Counted from the stretch's first letter, positions 51,089 through 61,551 are shown. The stretch: 64,000 nucleotides of DNA from Durusdinium trenchii (GCA_963970005.1 CAXAMN010026761.1:1-64000), one strand, 5' to 3'. Numbers and translations are program-made. Notes: generated by a model from the letters alone, not told the origin.

Positions 51089-52146
51089 CTCAGCGGAACA
51101 CCCCAGGACTTGGTACTTCAGGGCGGACAAAAACCACGATGGAGTCAGCTCCAGTGAAGCGGGTGTCACGGGTGGTGATGGAGTCGCATATATGCAAAGC
51201 TTGAAGCATCCAAAGCTTGAATCCATTGCATGGCTGGGTTGGAATGGTCTTTAAACATCCAGATCACTCTCTAATTGGAGACTCCCGCACAAGAGAACTA
51301 TGTCAATCAGCTGTCATGCTCGATAACAAAACGCGGGGCTAGCTCATTCGCTACGGTGGCAGTAGGTGCCCGGGAGAAAAGAATCGACCAACAACTCTTC
51401 TGGTTGGTGGTTTCAACTCACTTGAAAGGATACCTGGAACTTCCTCAGAATGTGTTTCTTTTTAATCTGCGGCGCGAAAAACATCTGTTGGAGTCAAAGC
51501 CTTATCACTGATGATATAATTGAGTCTGCGGATGTTTCTCGACTGTTTTCTGCTTCTTTTATATTCCACAGGCGTTTATACACAAGCTATGGGCGTGTAG
51601 TGTATTGGTGAGACACAGGTGTTTTTCCCGAACCTGATCTTTCAGCGGATGTTTATGTGGTTCAGAGACCTTAAACAAAGGGTACCGGTATGTTGAACGA
51701 CCGACCAAAAGGAAAGCAACCGCGAGGTTGCAAGTATGAGTCAAGTCAATGTGATCAATATTACCAATCATACCAAGTAATGCTTGAACATTTAAAAAAA
51801 CAATCGGACACTACCCAGTTAAGCCCACAGGGTCGCATGCGAGTGATGTAAGTCTATAATTATATAGTCAAAAATCCGTAGAAACACGATAGTTTAGTAA
51901 AACTCATGATATAAATAACTTAAATCAATACACCTGACTTCAACATAAAACAACAAACTTAAACAAATACACCTGACTTCAACATAAAACAACAAACTTA
52001 AACATTAACAGCAAAAACACATGTGCACAAGATTGCACAAGCATTGTATGTATCCCCATTGTTCCCCAGTAAGAAGTCCATATTCCCTCACGGTGTAGGT
52101 AAACATATTCAGTCGGGTGGGCCAGCAATCCAAACCGACCACCGAC

Positions 52147-52212
52147 CTCTTTGGGGCCCCGAACCACTTGAGCATGGTCTCTTGCTCTCGTTGCCGTCGC
52201 TCCTGCTCAGGT
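52147..52212 (-). CDS. exon (chain 52.67-51.03 kb)
   Basis: After ACGAGCTTGCCAG (enters with 1 base) it reads PEQERRQREQETMLKWFGA, leaving with 2 bases at AAGAG|GTCGGT. The phase matches on both sides. Confidence 0.8.
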
Positions 52213-52618
52213 CTGGCAAGCTCGTTCCGGTGGTAGGGCGAAGCGAAGCTTGCTGTGAGGTGTTCTTGACCTTGCAACCCCAGTCAGTGATCAATTTATC
52301 TTGGCTCAGACTTTATATGAATTTATCTTAGATTTCCAGTGTGCCGAACAGTCAGTGACAAGACAACAACAATCGAAAGCTGAGACAAAAGAACAAAACA
52401 GGTTTACATCCTCCAGGTGCGAAAACGGGTAATCTATGACCTCGATCATATGCCTGTGGGTCAAGACCCGCGCACCCTGTTTGACCACAGAACAGATTCC
52501 TCTATTTTCAGGGATGCGAATTCCGACACCATGGGATCTGAGTGGAAGAGGTGTCCGATCTGAGCCATATGCTCCATCATTCCCATGGTGTCAGCGCCTT
52601 TGGGTCAGATCTCGGCAC

Positions 52619-52669
52619 GTGCCGAGCTCCTCCTCTGCCTTCCGCCGCCGTCGGAGGGATTCCAGGCTC
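52619..52669 (-). CDS. exon (chain 52.67-51.03 kb)
   Basis: After GTTTTCGCTTAG (enters with 1 base) it reads SLESLRRRRKAEEELG, leaving with 2 bases at GCAC|GTGCCG. A 51-bp exon of a charged helical protein. Confidence 0.7.
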
Positions 52670-52747
52670 CTAAGCGAAAACGACCAAAACACCAGGCCAA
52701 ACGGAAGCAAGTTGGAAGGTAGAACAGGAATCCATCTGGGAACATGA

Positions 52748-52836
52748 ACCCTAGGGCTCTTAGGGCTCCTGGCATACCTCCTTCGAAGGTATGGACCCCT
52801 CCAAACACCCTCAGAAGGTACGACTGGAGTGGGGGG
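52748..52836. mobile_element. family A/B-like composite, decayed
   Basis: CCCTAGGGCTCTTAGGGCTC CTGGCATACCTCCTTCGAAG GTATGG then CTCAGAAGGTACGACTGGAG. It has the family A outer end and a family B inner arm, a possible hybrid. Confidence 0.55.
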
Positions 52837-53371
52837 AATCTTGGGCCTTGCGCAGTCGACATGGGTTCCTTTCAGAACCTCCACATGGCCAAGACTGGCC
52901 GAGACACTGGACATGGGTTTCACCTGAAATCCTGTGTTTTTTTTGCCTCGAGACTCCATGCTGTTAATTTGTTTCACATGTCAACCAATGTCAGTGTTAG
53001 GGCCCTCCATGGCAGGTGTCGGACCCGACACCTTCGCAGGGGTCCGGACCCGAACCTGAACCCATCAGATTGGTTCGGGCCCGCATTCTTAGGGACTAAG
53101 GGGTGAACACGGGTGAACAATGCTTTTGCGGCAAACCTCAGAATCTGCCTCTCCTTCTGGCTTCAACAAACGCATAACAAGAAGTCAGGCATCTCTGCCA
53201 GAATCAAAAGGGACAAACCCGGAGAAGCGGAACACATCATTTCCATGTCTTCCCTCAAGCTTGGCCCTGCAGCCTGCATCGGTCAAACCTCCATATAGCA
53301 AGGGAGAAGGGGCCCGAACCAAAGCCTTCCCAGTTGTTCGGGTCCGGATTAATAGGGTTCCATGAAAGAAC

Positions 53372-53468
53372 TGTCATGAACTGTCCAATCAGGTCCAGCA
53401 GCATTTCGTTGATTTCCTTCGCCTTGTCCCGAATGGCATCGCGCTGTGCCTCGCGAATGGCAGAGCTA
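53372..53468 (-). CDS. internal exon
   Basis: After ACCGACTCAGTAG (enters with 1 base) it reads SSAIREAQRDAIRDKAKE then INEMLLDLIGQFMT, ending in phase 0 at GACA|GTTCTT. Helical. No family recognised. Confidence 0.7.
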
Positions 53469-54551
53469 CTACTGAGTCGGTCACTGGGTGGGCGAAGGAT
53501 TACAGAAGGCCGGGACCCTGCTTGACCCACCACCATTACCCTAGCCTTCCACCGTAGTCTGAAATCCTTAATGGTTCGGGATTCAGACCGTGAAACCAAT
53601 GGTGGCCCAGGAATCAGGAAGCATTCGCTGTGCAACTCTCAGACTGCGCAAGCCCTCATCGAAAGAAATCGCGAAAGGATTCGGAATAGGATTCGATCTG
53701 CCCATTCGATCTCCGGCCCAGCGAGACCCACCAGTCTTATTCTATCAGTAGTCTATTCTGCTTTTGTTGCCAGTGAGTTGGATGGTACTCCCCTGCAAAA
53801 GACCACATGGAACCCGGAAACCACGTCGGGTTGGTCTTCGGAACATGGTCGAAACCACGGGTCAGTCAATTCTCTTTCATTCCGTGTTGGTCTGCAGGGG
53901 GTTACCTTATGTTTGAGACCTGCTGAGGACACTTGTTGTTTTTTCACATGAACTCTGGTGTTCCAGCAGTTCTGTACATTATGACCATGTCCCTAAGGTT
54001 CCAAGTAGCTCGGTGTTTGGACCTCCTGGCGCCTACATAAAAGTGTCTTCACCATGTCGTGGATCCAATATCATTTGTTTCAATCAAGTTCGCTGCATGG
54101 TTCTCCATGGCTGGTTCCGGCGATTCTGCAAGATGACTCAAATCCAATTGCCGGTGTTTGAAGATTCTATGGATCGAGCTACCTCTACACGCAGCATATC
54201 GAACTCAATTCAGTATCAGTGATTATCCGAAATGAGGAAGATTAATTGAGGGCAATAGACGTCCTGAAGCAAATTGCAAAACGTAAATTTTAAAAATGGA
54301 TAAACATATGACTTTTGATAATCTATCTCTTTCTATCCAAACTGTGATCCTCCCACGAATTAGGAGCTCTAGTACCGACAAAAGGACCGTGATACGTAGG
54401 TTCGGAGCTGTAGGCTGAATTCACTAAAACATGACCCCAGGCCACTAGGAAGTTGATATAGCTGACTGGGCAGTGTGTTTCTGGGTTCGTCATCGGCTCT
54501 CTCGGAAACGGGACCAGCTCGGCTCCCTAAAACACGGCGCCGTGAAAACAC

Positions 54552-54806
54552 GGCGCAAGGCTCGGCCTTTTCAGCCTGGGAGAGCCGCTTGTTCTCCTGG
54601 ATCTGGTCCAACATGTCCTCGCCGCACCGGACCCCATCGGGCAGCGAGCTTTCACCGGAGTCAGCGTGCGTCGAGGTCGAGTTCAGCAGAACAAGCCGAT
54701 GCTGGTCTTGTATAAGGTGTCCAAATCCGCAAAGCAGCTGCGTTGTTCGGGAGATTTGGGCGATGAAATCACTGAAATCGGCGAACCGGAAGCCGGTTGC
54801 CACACG
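54552..54806 (-). CDS. internal exon, 85 codons (phase-linked to 54893)
   Basis: After TTGGACTTCTAG, phase 0, it reads RVATGFRFADFSDFIAQIS, then LIQDQHRLVLLNSTSTH and EDMLDQIQENKRLSQAEK, ending in phase 0 at GCC|GTGTTT. One of the longest exons. A direct repeat (ACGGCGCCGTG, ACACGGCGCAAGG) lies at the donor. Confidence 0.75.
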
Positions 54807-54892
54807 CTAGAAGTCCAAAGATCAGTGACCACTGTATACTTTTCCTTTAGTGAAGTGAAGGAAATGCCCTTTCAGGTTCCCTTATAGAGAAC

Positions 54893-55034
54893 TATCTTAT
54901 ATTTGACTCTTGGTCGCCACATGCTGTGGGGCTCTTCCTTCCCCTGAGCGATGTTCAGAGCGAATGGATCGCCCTTTTCTGCGAACGGCAAAGATTTCAA
55001 CAGGCTCGTCCGATTTTCCGCTGTGTTTTTCTTC
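54893..55034 (-). CDS. internal exon
   Basis: After TCTCGATCCAG (enters with 1 base) it reads KKNTAENRTSLLKSLPFAE then ALNIAQGKEEPHSMWRPRV, ending in phase 0 at ATA|GTTCTC, which fits 54806. A second frame (EKHSGKSDEPVEIF) is also open but A/T-ending. Confidence 0.65.
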
Positions 55035-55049
55035 CTGGATCGAGAAATT

Positions 55050-56400
55050 GGGGAAGTGAGTTTTGGTTAACCTAATTAACTGATTGGCTCCAAAACGAAT
55101 CCGAGTAAGGTATACATGAATTCCCAAAGCTGTCCAATGCTCCTGCGTCCTGCTGCTCCTGCATCCTGCTGCTCTGTTCCTAAAAATACTGCTGATGCTC
55201 AGCACTAGAAGAAGATTAGAATATCTACATGTACTTACTCATGTATTGCTACTATACTTGAGATCCTACAAGCTAACAACAACAATTATGTGAACATTTG
55301 TTGCGTAAATGTGCTAAAAGTTCAGAAATACTTCACATACACTGTTACACAATACTTCATAAATAGGTCATCACATTTATGTAAACACGTATGATGACCA
55401 CATTGTGACAAACACATGTTGTTTTCTCCAAGTGTTGATTGGTTTATGTGTATTTCCCTGTTTTGTAGCATATTGCTATGTTTTTGATTGATCTCGCACA
55501 TTTGGTTTAAGTAAAATTATAACATAGTGAAACCATTTAAACCATATTAGGCTTCTACCCGACTTATCAAATCACAATGCTATACTCTCTAAGTGATATG
55601 CATATCATATATGTATATGACCCTGAGGTAGAGTCCCTGTCTATGAGGCTCGCCATGTGCTTGTTAGGGCCGTGCTCTCTCCTCGACTTAAAACGAAGCG
55701 ACCTGCAACCCCCCGGTCTTCACGGACCGTTTTGAAGGGAAGAAACCATGAACTTGTTGCCATTGATGAACTTTTAGGAAAGTATACACTATATGACTAA
55801 TATATTATATATACTTACAGTATATCTAACATTATATATATACTATTACAGTACAATATATTACAATATATATTATACCCAGGACCCAGGTCATGTGCAA
55901 GCTCAAAGCAGGCAACTGAAGTCAAGACCCTTCTCAATTGTAGGCAGCCCAGTCACACGGTAAAATGCTGTTGTCTGCAAAGGTGTTCTGCAGGTTGTAC
56001 TCTAGTCCAGTATCTATAATAGTAAATATTAAATATATATATATACTTCAAATCACATATCCGAGAAACACAAACACAACAATCTGGAAACCACAAGCAA
56101 GTTGCAAAAATCTCTTAAACTCATGCTCTTCCTCTATCCTTCAGTCACAAAAAGAAACACCCAGTCATCAGTCAACACCCAAACAAACCCAGTGGAATCA
56201 TCACACCACCCGTGCTTGACGACGGTAACGACGCTGTGCCGCTCCGCCGACGCGGAGCGGACAGAGCGTCCCGGTCATTCAAAACGATCGGTCGATGGGG
56301 ACTTCTCGGTGTGTAGTTCCGATCAGTCTCGGTGCCTCAAATAGGGAGGCACGTAGACCAGTCAAACCCGAAAGAAGGAACGTAGACCAGTCTTTATAGT
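55050..56400. other. AT-rich stretch, no gene seen
   Basis: The most AT-rich part of the window, with many TATATA runs (55790-55880, 56030-56045). At 56220-56340 a GC-rich patch has a weak minus frame (NDRDALSAPRRRSG) that is not called. It may be intergenic, between the terminal exon at 56554 and the exon at 55034. Confidence 0.5.
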
Positions 56401-56413
56401 GGGGTTTCCCTAT

Positions 56414-56509
56414 CCCTAGGGCTCCTGTCCCATATCCTCAGAAGGTGGTTAGACCCCCCTGACACCCACCCCAACCACCTTCGAAACGGAGCTAGTTGGA
56501 GCCCTAGGG
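56414..56509. mobile_element. family A element, copy 4
   Basis: CCCTAGGGCTCCTGTCCCAT ATCCTCAGAAGGTGGTTAG and CTAGTTGGAGCCCTAGGG, flanked by TAT on both sides. It lies 45 bp downstream of the stop codon at 56554, presumably in the 3' UTR or just beyond. Confidence 0.9.
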
Positions 56510-56553
56510 TATATTCATGGATTCAGCGTCTGGGCGTCTGGGTGCGAATAAGA

Positions 56554-56671
56554 CTAAGCGCTGGTAGATGCGCAGAGCGCGCTCTCCTGGCGTTCTTGTC
56601 GCCTGGCTTTCTCCTTCTCCTCCCACATCTTGTGGCATTCCTCGGGGCGTGTCAGCCTAACTTGTGCAGTC
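56554..56671 (-). CDS. terminal exon with stop codon
   Basis: After TAAATCGTTTCAG (enters with 1 base) it reads TAQVRLTRPEECHKMWEE then KEKARRQERQESALCAS and TAG. Strong acceptor, charged helical C-terminus. Function unknown. Confidence 0.8.
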
Positions 56672-56843
56672 CTGAAACGATTTACCCATATGGAGAAAAC
56701 AACTATCCGCAAAACCAGGCTCATGTGCAAACTTGAGCGACGCAGGGTAGGACACTGACAGGTCATCCAGAATTCACAAATTGACAGTAGCATTTGATGT
56801 GAGCTCGATGGGTTGCTCGATTTAGGTCGATGGGTTGCGTCAC

Positions 56844-56939
56844 CGAGCTCAAGCAGCCATACCCAAGCCTGTTGTCTCGAACCCGATTCCTATTGAAGGG
56901 CAGGTCCTCAACAGTCCGATTGTTTTTGGAGAAGCGAAC
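56844..56939 (-). CDS. internal exon
   Basis: Between GGTCGGTTCGGCAG and TCG|GTGACG, phase 0 to phase 0, reading VRFSKNNRTVEDLPFNR then NRVRDNRLGYGCLSS. Two other minus frames and a + frame are open, so confidence is moderate. Confidence 0.55.
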
Positions 56940-57498
56940 CTGCCGAACCGACCCGGGAATAACGCACCAATGTTCAAGAAATTGGGGAGTGACCGTAGTG
57001 ACCATGTTGGGTTGTCTTCGTTGTCATATCTTGTTTCCAAGGATTTCACTGATCAATCCATGAGGTTCGGAAGACCACATGTGTGGGATCTGTGTACAGC
57101 CAACATGCTTGAAGATATATACAGTTGAAACGGGAATATATACAAAATGATACTGACTGGAACATAGGTGGAACCACCTGTGGAATACGGGATCGAGGTC
57201 ACACAGTCATACATTTCATTTTTTGCGAAGCTGCCTACACCCAGTGATATGGCAAGATTGAAATTTATTTCACCATCCCTTGCACAAAAAAAATAAAGAG
57301 CCCCAGCAATGCCTGACCTTTATGTTTGTTGATAGTCATCCACACTGGGTGGCAAAGCCTTCATCTGCTCATCTAGGATGTTTTTCACCTTGGACTGCTG
57401 CTCATGCTTGCCAGCCTGGCATGGGAGCTGTTCTGGTCCTTTTGCCGTGATGATATCCGGCTCGCACGAACGAACGAAATCAGATGATTTGATTAAAG

Positions 57499-57587
57499 CC
57501 TAGGGCTCCAACTAGCTCCTGAGAAGATGGTTGGGGTGGGTTTGGGGGGTCTAACCACCTTCTGAGGATATGGTTGGAGCCCTAGGG
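57499..57587. mobile_element. family A element, copy 5
   Basis: CCTAGGGCTCCAACTAGCTC CTGAGAAGATGGTTGGGGTG ..GTTGGAGCCCTAGGG. The core is nearly identical to copies 1 and 2. The flanks (AAG / TTG) show no clear duplication. Confidence 0.9.
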
Positions 57588-57705
57588 TTGATTGAACTTC
57601 TCAAGCCACGATCATCACCACCATCATGAGGTGATGTGAAATGAAATGAAACAAATATAAATAAAGCAATTGACCACATGACCCAATGGACGAGGAGCAG
57701 TTGAC

Positions 57706-57826
57706 CTTGCCTTCTGGTTCATGCTGCCCCCAAAGTTCCCAACAACACTCGTCGGTGTTTCGGCCGCTCAACGTGCGCTCAGCAGGGGAGCTTCCCTCCA
57801 TTTCAGTGACTGGATCTTGAAGGGGC
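57706..57826 (-). CDS. internal exon
   Basis: After TTTCTTTACAAAG (enters with 1 base) it reads PLQDPVTEMEGSSPAERTL then NTDECCWELWGQHEPEG, with donor GGCAAG|GTCAAC or GC donor GAAG|GCAAGG five bases earlier. Confidence 0.7.
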
Positions 57827-58229
57827 CTTTGTAAAGAAATCGACATTAACTTGCAAAACTAAATATCGAAACACAAAATAACAAAAAGATACAAAAAGGT
57901 CCAGGTTTGGGGATTTATCATGATGGACATTGTTGGACTGGGAAAAGGAACATGCGATCAGTTGAGTTCAAATAAGATAAATGATGATAAATGATCAAAC
58001 TGTTTGATCATGATTTACCGCGATAACTTAACATTTCAAACAGTTCAGTTTAGGAATTCATCGTTCCGCGTGCTTCGCGTGCTCCTTCTTCGTCGAGTCG
58101 GTGGCCGTTCGTCGTTGGTTTTCATCGTTTCGGTGAGTTGTTTCGCGTGATCACAACTGCGAATATATCAGCATCCCACGGCGGGCGCCAAGCTCTGCAG
58201 CTCTTCCAGAAAAAAAAAGGAACTCAAAG

Positions 58230-58326
58230 CCCTAGGCTCCTGTCCCACATCCTCATAAGGCAGGAACAGAACCCCGTATCACCCAGCCCAGATAACCTTC
58301 TTTTCGGATGTGGATGGGACAGGAGC
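58230..58326. mobile_element. family A-related element, diverged
   Basis: CCCTAGGCTCCTGTCCCACA TCC at the left and GGATGTGGATGGGACAGGAG C at the right form terminal inverted repeats, with an inner CACCCAGCCCAGATAACCTT core. It shares the outer CCTAGG-CTCCTGTCCCA with copy 4. Confidence 0.7.
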
Positions 58327-58368
58327 GAACATGCCCCAAAACAGGCAACGTTGGCTCCCAATGATAAT

Positions 58369-58445
58369 CCCTAGGGCTTCAACCAAATCCCCAGAAGGTG
58401 GTTGGGATACCAAACCTGAGGTTCGGTGGCAGTGGACCCCTAGGG
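58369..58445. mobile_element. family A/B composite, short
   Basis: CCCTAGGGCTTCAACCAAAT CCCCAGAAGGTGGTTGGG, then ACCTGAGGTTCGGTGGCAGT GGACCCCTAGGG. The left half resembles family A and the right half family B. Confidence 0.65.
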
Positions 58446-58585
58446 CGAGTGAAACTGGTTCACCCCACAGTGGGCCGATCATTTGCACGAAAAGCCTCGC
58501 TGCCAATCCAAACCTTCGCCGACGAACACGTGCCTCTTGAAGGGGGAGTTCGCTGCATGCTACGCACAGAAAGGTGGACAAACAC

Positions 58586-58710
58586 CAGGGAGTGGTGGGA
58601 ATCCGCTTGTTGCACATGGGACAAAGAATCAGCTGAGAGAATCCGCTGAGCTCATTTTGCCGCTGTGCGAGCTCGTGTCCCTTCCGAGCACAGGGGAATT
58701 GAAAGAATTC
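58586..58710 (-). CDS. His/Cys zinc-finger-like exon
   Basis: A phase 0 start after AGGAGGAGCAG reads FPCARKGHELAQRQNEL, then FSQLILCPMCNKRIPTTP, leaving with 2 bases at CCTG|GTGTTT. The C-x3-GHEL ... CPxC pattern resembles DC1/ZZ-like zinc-binding domains (H-x2-L before a CxxC), which mediate protein or ligand binding. The second Cys pair would be on a later exon. The domain call is tentative. Confidence 0.65.
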
Positions 58711-58761
58711 CTGCTCCTCCTGTGGGTTCGCGAGAGGCGGAGGCCCCAAATCCCTTCACAC

Positions 58762-58897
58762 GGTTCTTCTTGCCACATGTGAGGCTTTTGAAGTAGTTGG
58801 AACAGAGTTGACGATGAAGTCATTGAACATCGAATCGTCTGAAACAAGGGCTCCGTTGGCGTGGGAGCAATCCAAGACGCATGATGCGCCCAAGCAT
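58762..58897 (-). CDS. exon upstream of the zinc-finger-like exon
   Basis: After GGACAAAAACAG (enters with 1 base) it reads CLGASCVLDCSHANGALVS then MFNDFIVNSVPTTSKASH, ending in phase 0 at ACC|GTGTGA. It joins 58710 in phase across a 51-bp intron. A different, longer frame is open over the same bases with worse bias. Confidence 0.55.
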
Positions 58898-58979
58898 CTG
58901 TTTTTGTCCTTTGTGCATCATGGTGTGCCATGAACATGGTGGGTCCACTTCGACGGATCCTGAAGCTGGTTAGTTTCCA

Positions 58980-59105
58980 TCTTTGGGACCCATTCAAAGT
59001 AAAGCCCGGTGGTTCCCCCGCAAGGGCATTCACCCAATGCCAACAAGCATTTTAGTTGTATCTTCATTCCGATCGAACAACCATGGTCTGTGTCACTCAG
59101 GATTT
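58980..59105 (-). CDS. possible exon
   Basis: The minus frame reads GMKIQLKCLLALGECPCGG then GLYFEWVPKMETNQLQD. It is Cys-containing and protein-like, but the boundaries are not clear. A consensus branch/acceptor (CTAACCAGCTTCAG) lies inside it. Confidence 0.4.
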
Positions 59106-59204
59106 CTAGACCCAAAAAACCAGCTCTTTCGCATAGTCTTGGAAGGCTAGGGCTGGGTTACTTTTTTGCAATCCACTGAAGAGGAGCAGCCCCACGGCTC
59201 AGAA

Positions 59205-59330
59205 GGCGTAAGCGTGTGACTCTTCGACCCTTGGGGTCACTGCGAGTAAAGAGGCGTCGCGCGTGATTTTTTGGGCCGCGCTTTTGCGTGCCACGTTGGG
59301 AGGGAGCGCCGCACACAGAGACGGCCAAAA
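59205..59330 (-). CDS. possible exon
   Basis: The minus frame reads PNVARKSAAQKITRDASLL then PRVEESHAYAF and a stop. GC-rich, with no clean acceptor. A + frame is also open. Confidence 0.35.
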
Positions 59331-60301
59331 CCGTCCGCGCAGTGGGCGCAAACCTCGAATTGAAACACTAGGATGGGTCTCCCATTGCCGCTGGCATTGG
59401 GATCAAAAGGGTCTCACAAGCGGTGTTGGAAGACTGGAGGAATGTCATGTCTCTTTGACTTCGGTTCTACAACACTCTTTTAGTAGCATCTTTTGGCATT
59501 AATATATACCTGGAACCGACTTCGGTCGTAACCTAGGCAATGGGACATGACCCGATAAACAAGAGCATGTACGACTGTACCCATGTTCTGAGGTTCTTTT
59601 AAGGATTCACTCCAAAACCAGGTCAAGCTTTCTTTTGCATGCTCTTGGAAGGCTAGGAGACACTACTCATTCTAACTCGATGTCCTCAGCCCCTGATGCA
59701 ACACCTGCTGGATCTCTTGAAAACACATCAGCCGCACCAAAAACTTCAAGCCGAACCATCAGCCCAGAAGTTGGGCACTCAACACCGGCTCTTCGCTCCC
59801 CCCAAACCCCGCCCCCAAGCCTCATCAGGATTGGTGAGAAACCGGACAGATTTCGGGTCCCACGGGTTCGCGACCAAATGGTACGTACTCGGGTCCCTTG
59901 CTTGGCCGATTTCTGGGTTTCTGAGTGTACACCCCAGCCATGAGTCCCAAATCAAAGCCATCCTCCTCCATGGATCTTCCAATGACGGCGCTTGCGGATC
60001 ACCGCGTAAGAGTGTGAACCTCTCTGAGAGCAGACCTCCCTCAACCAGCAAAAGCCCATGAATTCATGTACAGTCGCAAGGCAAAGTGAACACTTGGAGT
60101 GCCCTGATTGAAGGATTTACTTCGGAATTGCCCAGCCCTCTACCCATCAGGGTTCCCCTCCTTTTTGCTTTTTTTTTCTGAGGTGTTTCTGCTCGGTGAC
60201 GGCGAGGGAGATCTTTAAAACGCTGGAAAAAACCGCCCATTCACGTCATGTGATCAGTACTCCTGCGAGGTGCCGAGAAAGGGACTAATGAAAATTACAT
60301 G

Positions 60302-60510
60302 AATATGATAGCTGCTGCTATTGTCACAATGAGAACATCAACATCCAAAAGCTCATTGAGCGTGATCTTTGCACTCCTAAGGAGGTTTGTGTCGGTGACT
60401 TTGCGAGACCCCATGAACACATATCGATTTCACATCGTTGGAACCCAAAGCCGTTCATGTTGCTCATTGTCCGCGTTCGTAAAAGCCACAGCCGACCCAA
60501 CCCATGGGGT
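60302..60510 (-). CDS. coding-like segment interrupted by TGA
   Basis: One minus frame reads VGSAVAFTNADNEQHERL, then a TGA at about 60,436, then RYVFMGSRKVTDTNLL and ITLNELLDVDVLIVTI before a final TAA at 60302. Either two exons are misjoined by eye, or this is a pseudogene. The end is hydrophobic. Confidence 0.45.
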
Positions 60511-60969
60511 GCCCTCCTCAGGGCACCAACAGCGCCGTGTGACGACGTGACAGTCAGCGAAATCACACAGTACCCTCACTATATACTGTGCCCACCCCAA
60601 CACACACAAGAAAAAAGAACAGAATCCACCCCAAAGCAGTCTGGTGGATAACATCCAAGCATACCGAACATCTGTAGGCCACACTCCCCCAAACACTATG
60701 ATTCAGTTCGTGTCACTCCCGAACACCGCCGTTGTTTCAGCATGCTCTTCCACTCTTCAGCAGAAACTGGTGGCGAACGAGCATGCTAGAGCTATCTGGC
60801 GCTCTGACACCCCTGCCATCTGAAGCACCTCCAAACATTGGGAACATCGTCCTCTTTCCGTTTTTGGTTCAATGTTTGTCCATGGGTACAAGCCGTGAAG
60901 AGGTGTTCGCAGAATGCATGATGCATTAAAGACTCCAGACTCCAGGTCAAACTACATAAACCCAGCTCA

Positions 60970-61075
60970 GAAGCTACTAGTAGCTTCTTGTTACTAAGCT
61001 AGTAGAAATGGCCTCCAAAGCTAATAGCGATGGCCTCCAACCTAGTAGCTTCTTCTTCCTACTAGCTTCGGTGCC
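60970..61075. repeat. family D repeat, copy 5
   Basis: AAGCTACTAGTAGCTTCTTG TTACTAAGCTAGTAG, then two GATGGCCTCCAA modules and CCTAGTAGCTTCTTCTTCCT ACTAGC. It shares the GGCCTCCAA module with 21418-21485. Confidence 0.8.
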
Positions 61076-61086
61076 TGCGTACAAAC

Positions 61087-61246
61087 GATCCACCACATCC
61101 GAAGTACACGTAGACAGCACAGAACTTCCACTCGAACACGTCCGAGAGTTGCTCGACGGCAGTCGTGCAAGAAACAGCATCGACACCATATGGGTCGACA
61201 CTGGGCACAACTGCATTCTGATCATTGGAAGGACGGACAACGACAA
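61087..61246 (-). CDS. exon (chain 63.85-61.09 kb)
   Basis: After TCTTGCGTCGCCCGAG (enters with 2 bases) it reads VVVRPSNDQNAVVPSVDPY then TTAVEQLSDVFEWKFCAVY, leaving with 2 bases at GGATC|GTTTGT. The phase fits 61352. The + strand is also convincingly open here (LEHVRELLDGSRARNS), so strand confidence is moderate. Confidence 0.6.
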
Positions 61247-61351
61247 CTCGGGCGACGCAAGAGACAGATGTTCTCAACCAAAGAAACGGCTTTCCCCTGG
61301 TACGGGACGCTTCTTTCCCCCTGCCGCTTCAGCGGATGAGAGTTCACTCAC

Positions 61352-61551
61352 TTTCCCAAACTTTCCCAAACTTTCCCTGCATCATCAGCCCGGCCTCTTC
61401 TTCTCCTTCATAATCATCCTCTCCGTCACAAGTTTCCGCAGCCACCTCTTCATAGTCTTTGCCTCCGGTGGACTCAGCGCCGTTGACGTCCGGAGTGAAC
61501 TCATCGCCCCGTTGGAACTTGGGGACCAGCAACAGGCCCGACATGGCCCGA
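61352..61551 (-). CDS. acidic exon (chain 63.85-61.09 kb)
   Basis: After ATACACCAAGCAG (enters with 1 base) it reads MSGLLLVPKFQRGDEFTPD, then EEVAAETCDGEDDYEGEEE, and leaves with 1 base at GAAA|GTGAGT. A GGGAAAGTTT triplet repeat precedes the donor. The very acidic region suggests a disordered or interaction segment. Confidence 0.8.

Larger units (their letters stand above)
51031..52669 (-). other. gene model fragment: three phase-linked charged exons
   Basis: 52619-52669, 52147-52212 and 51031-51088 join (2+1 both times) into about 58 residues of Arg/Glu/Gln-rich helix. They probably belong with the similar exons below 50 kb. Confidence 0.7.
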
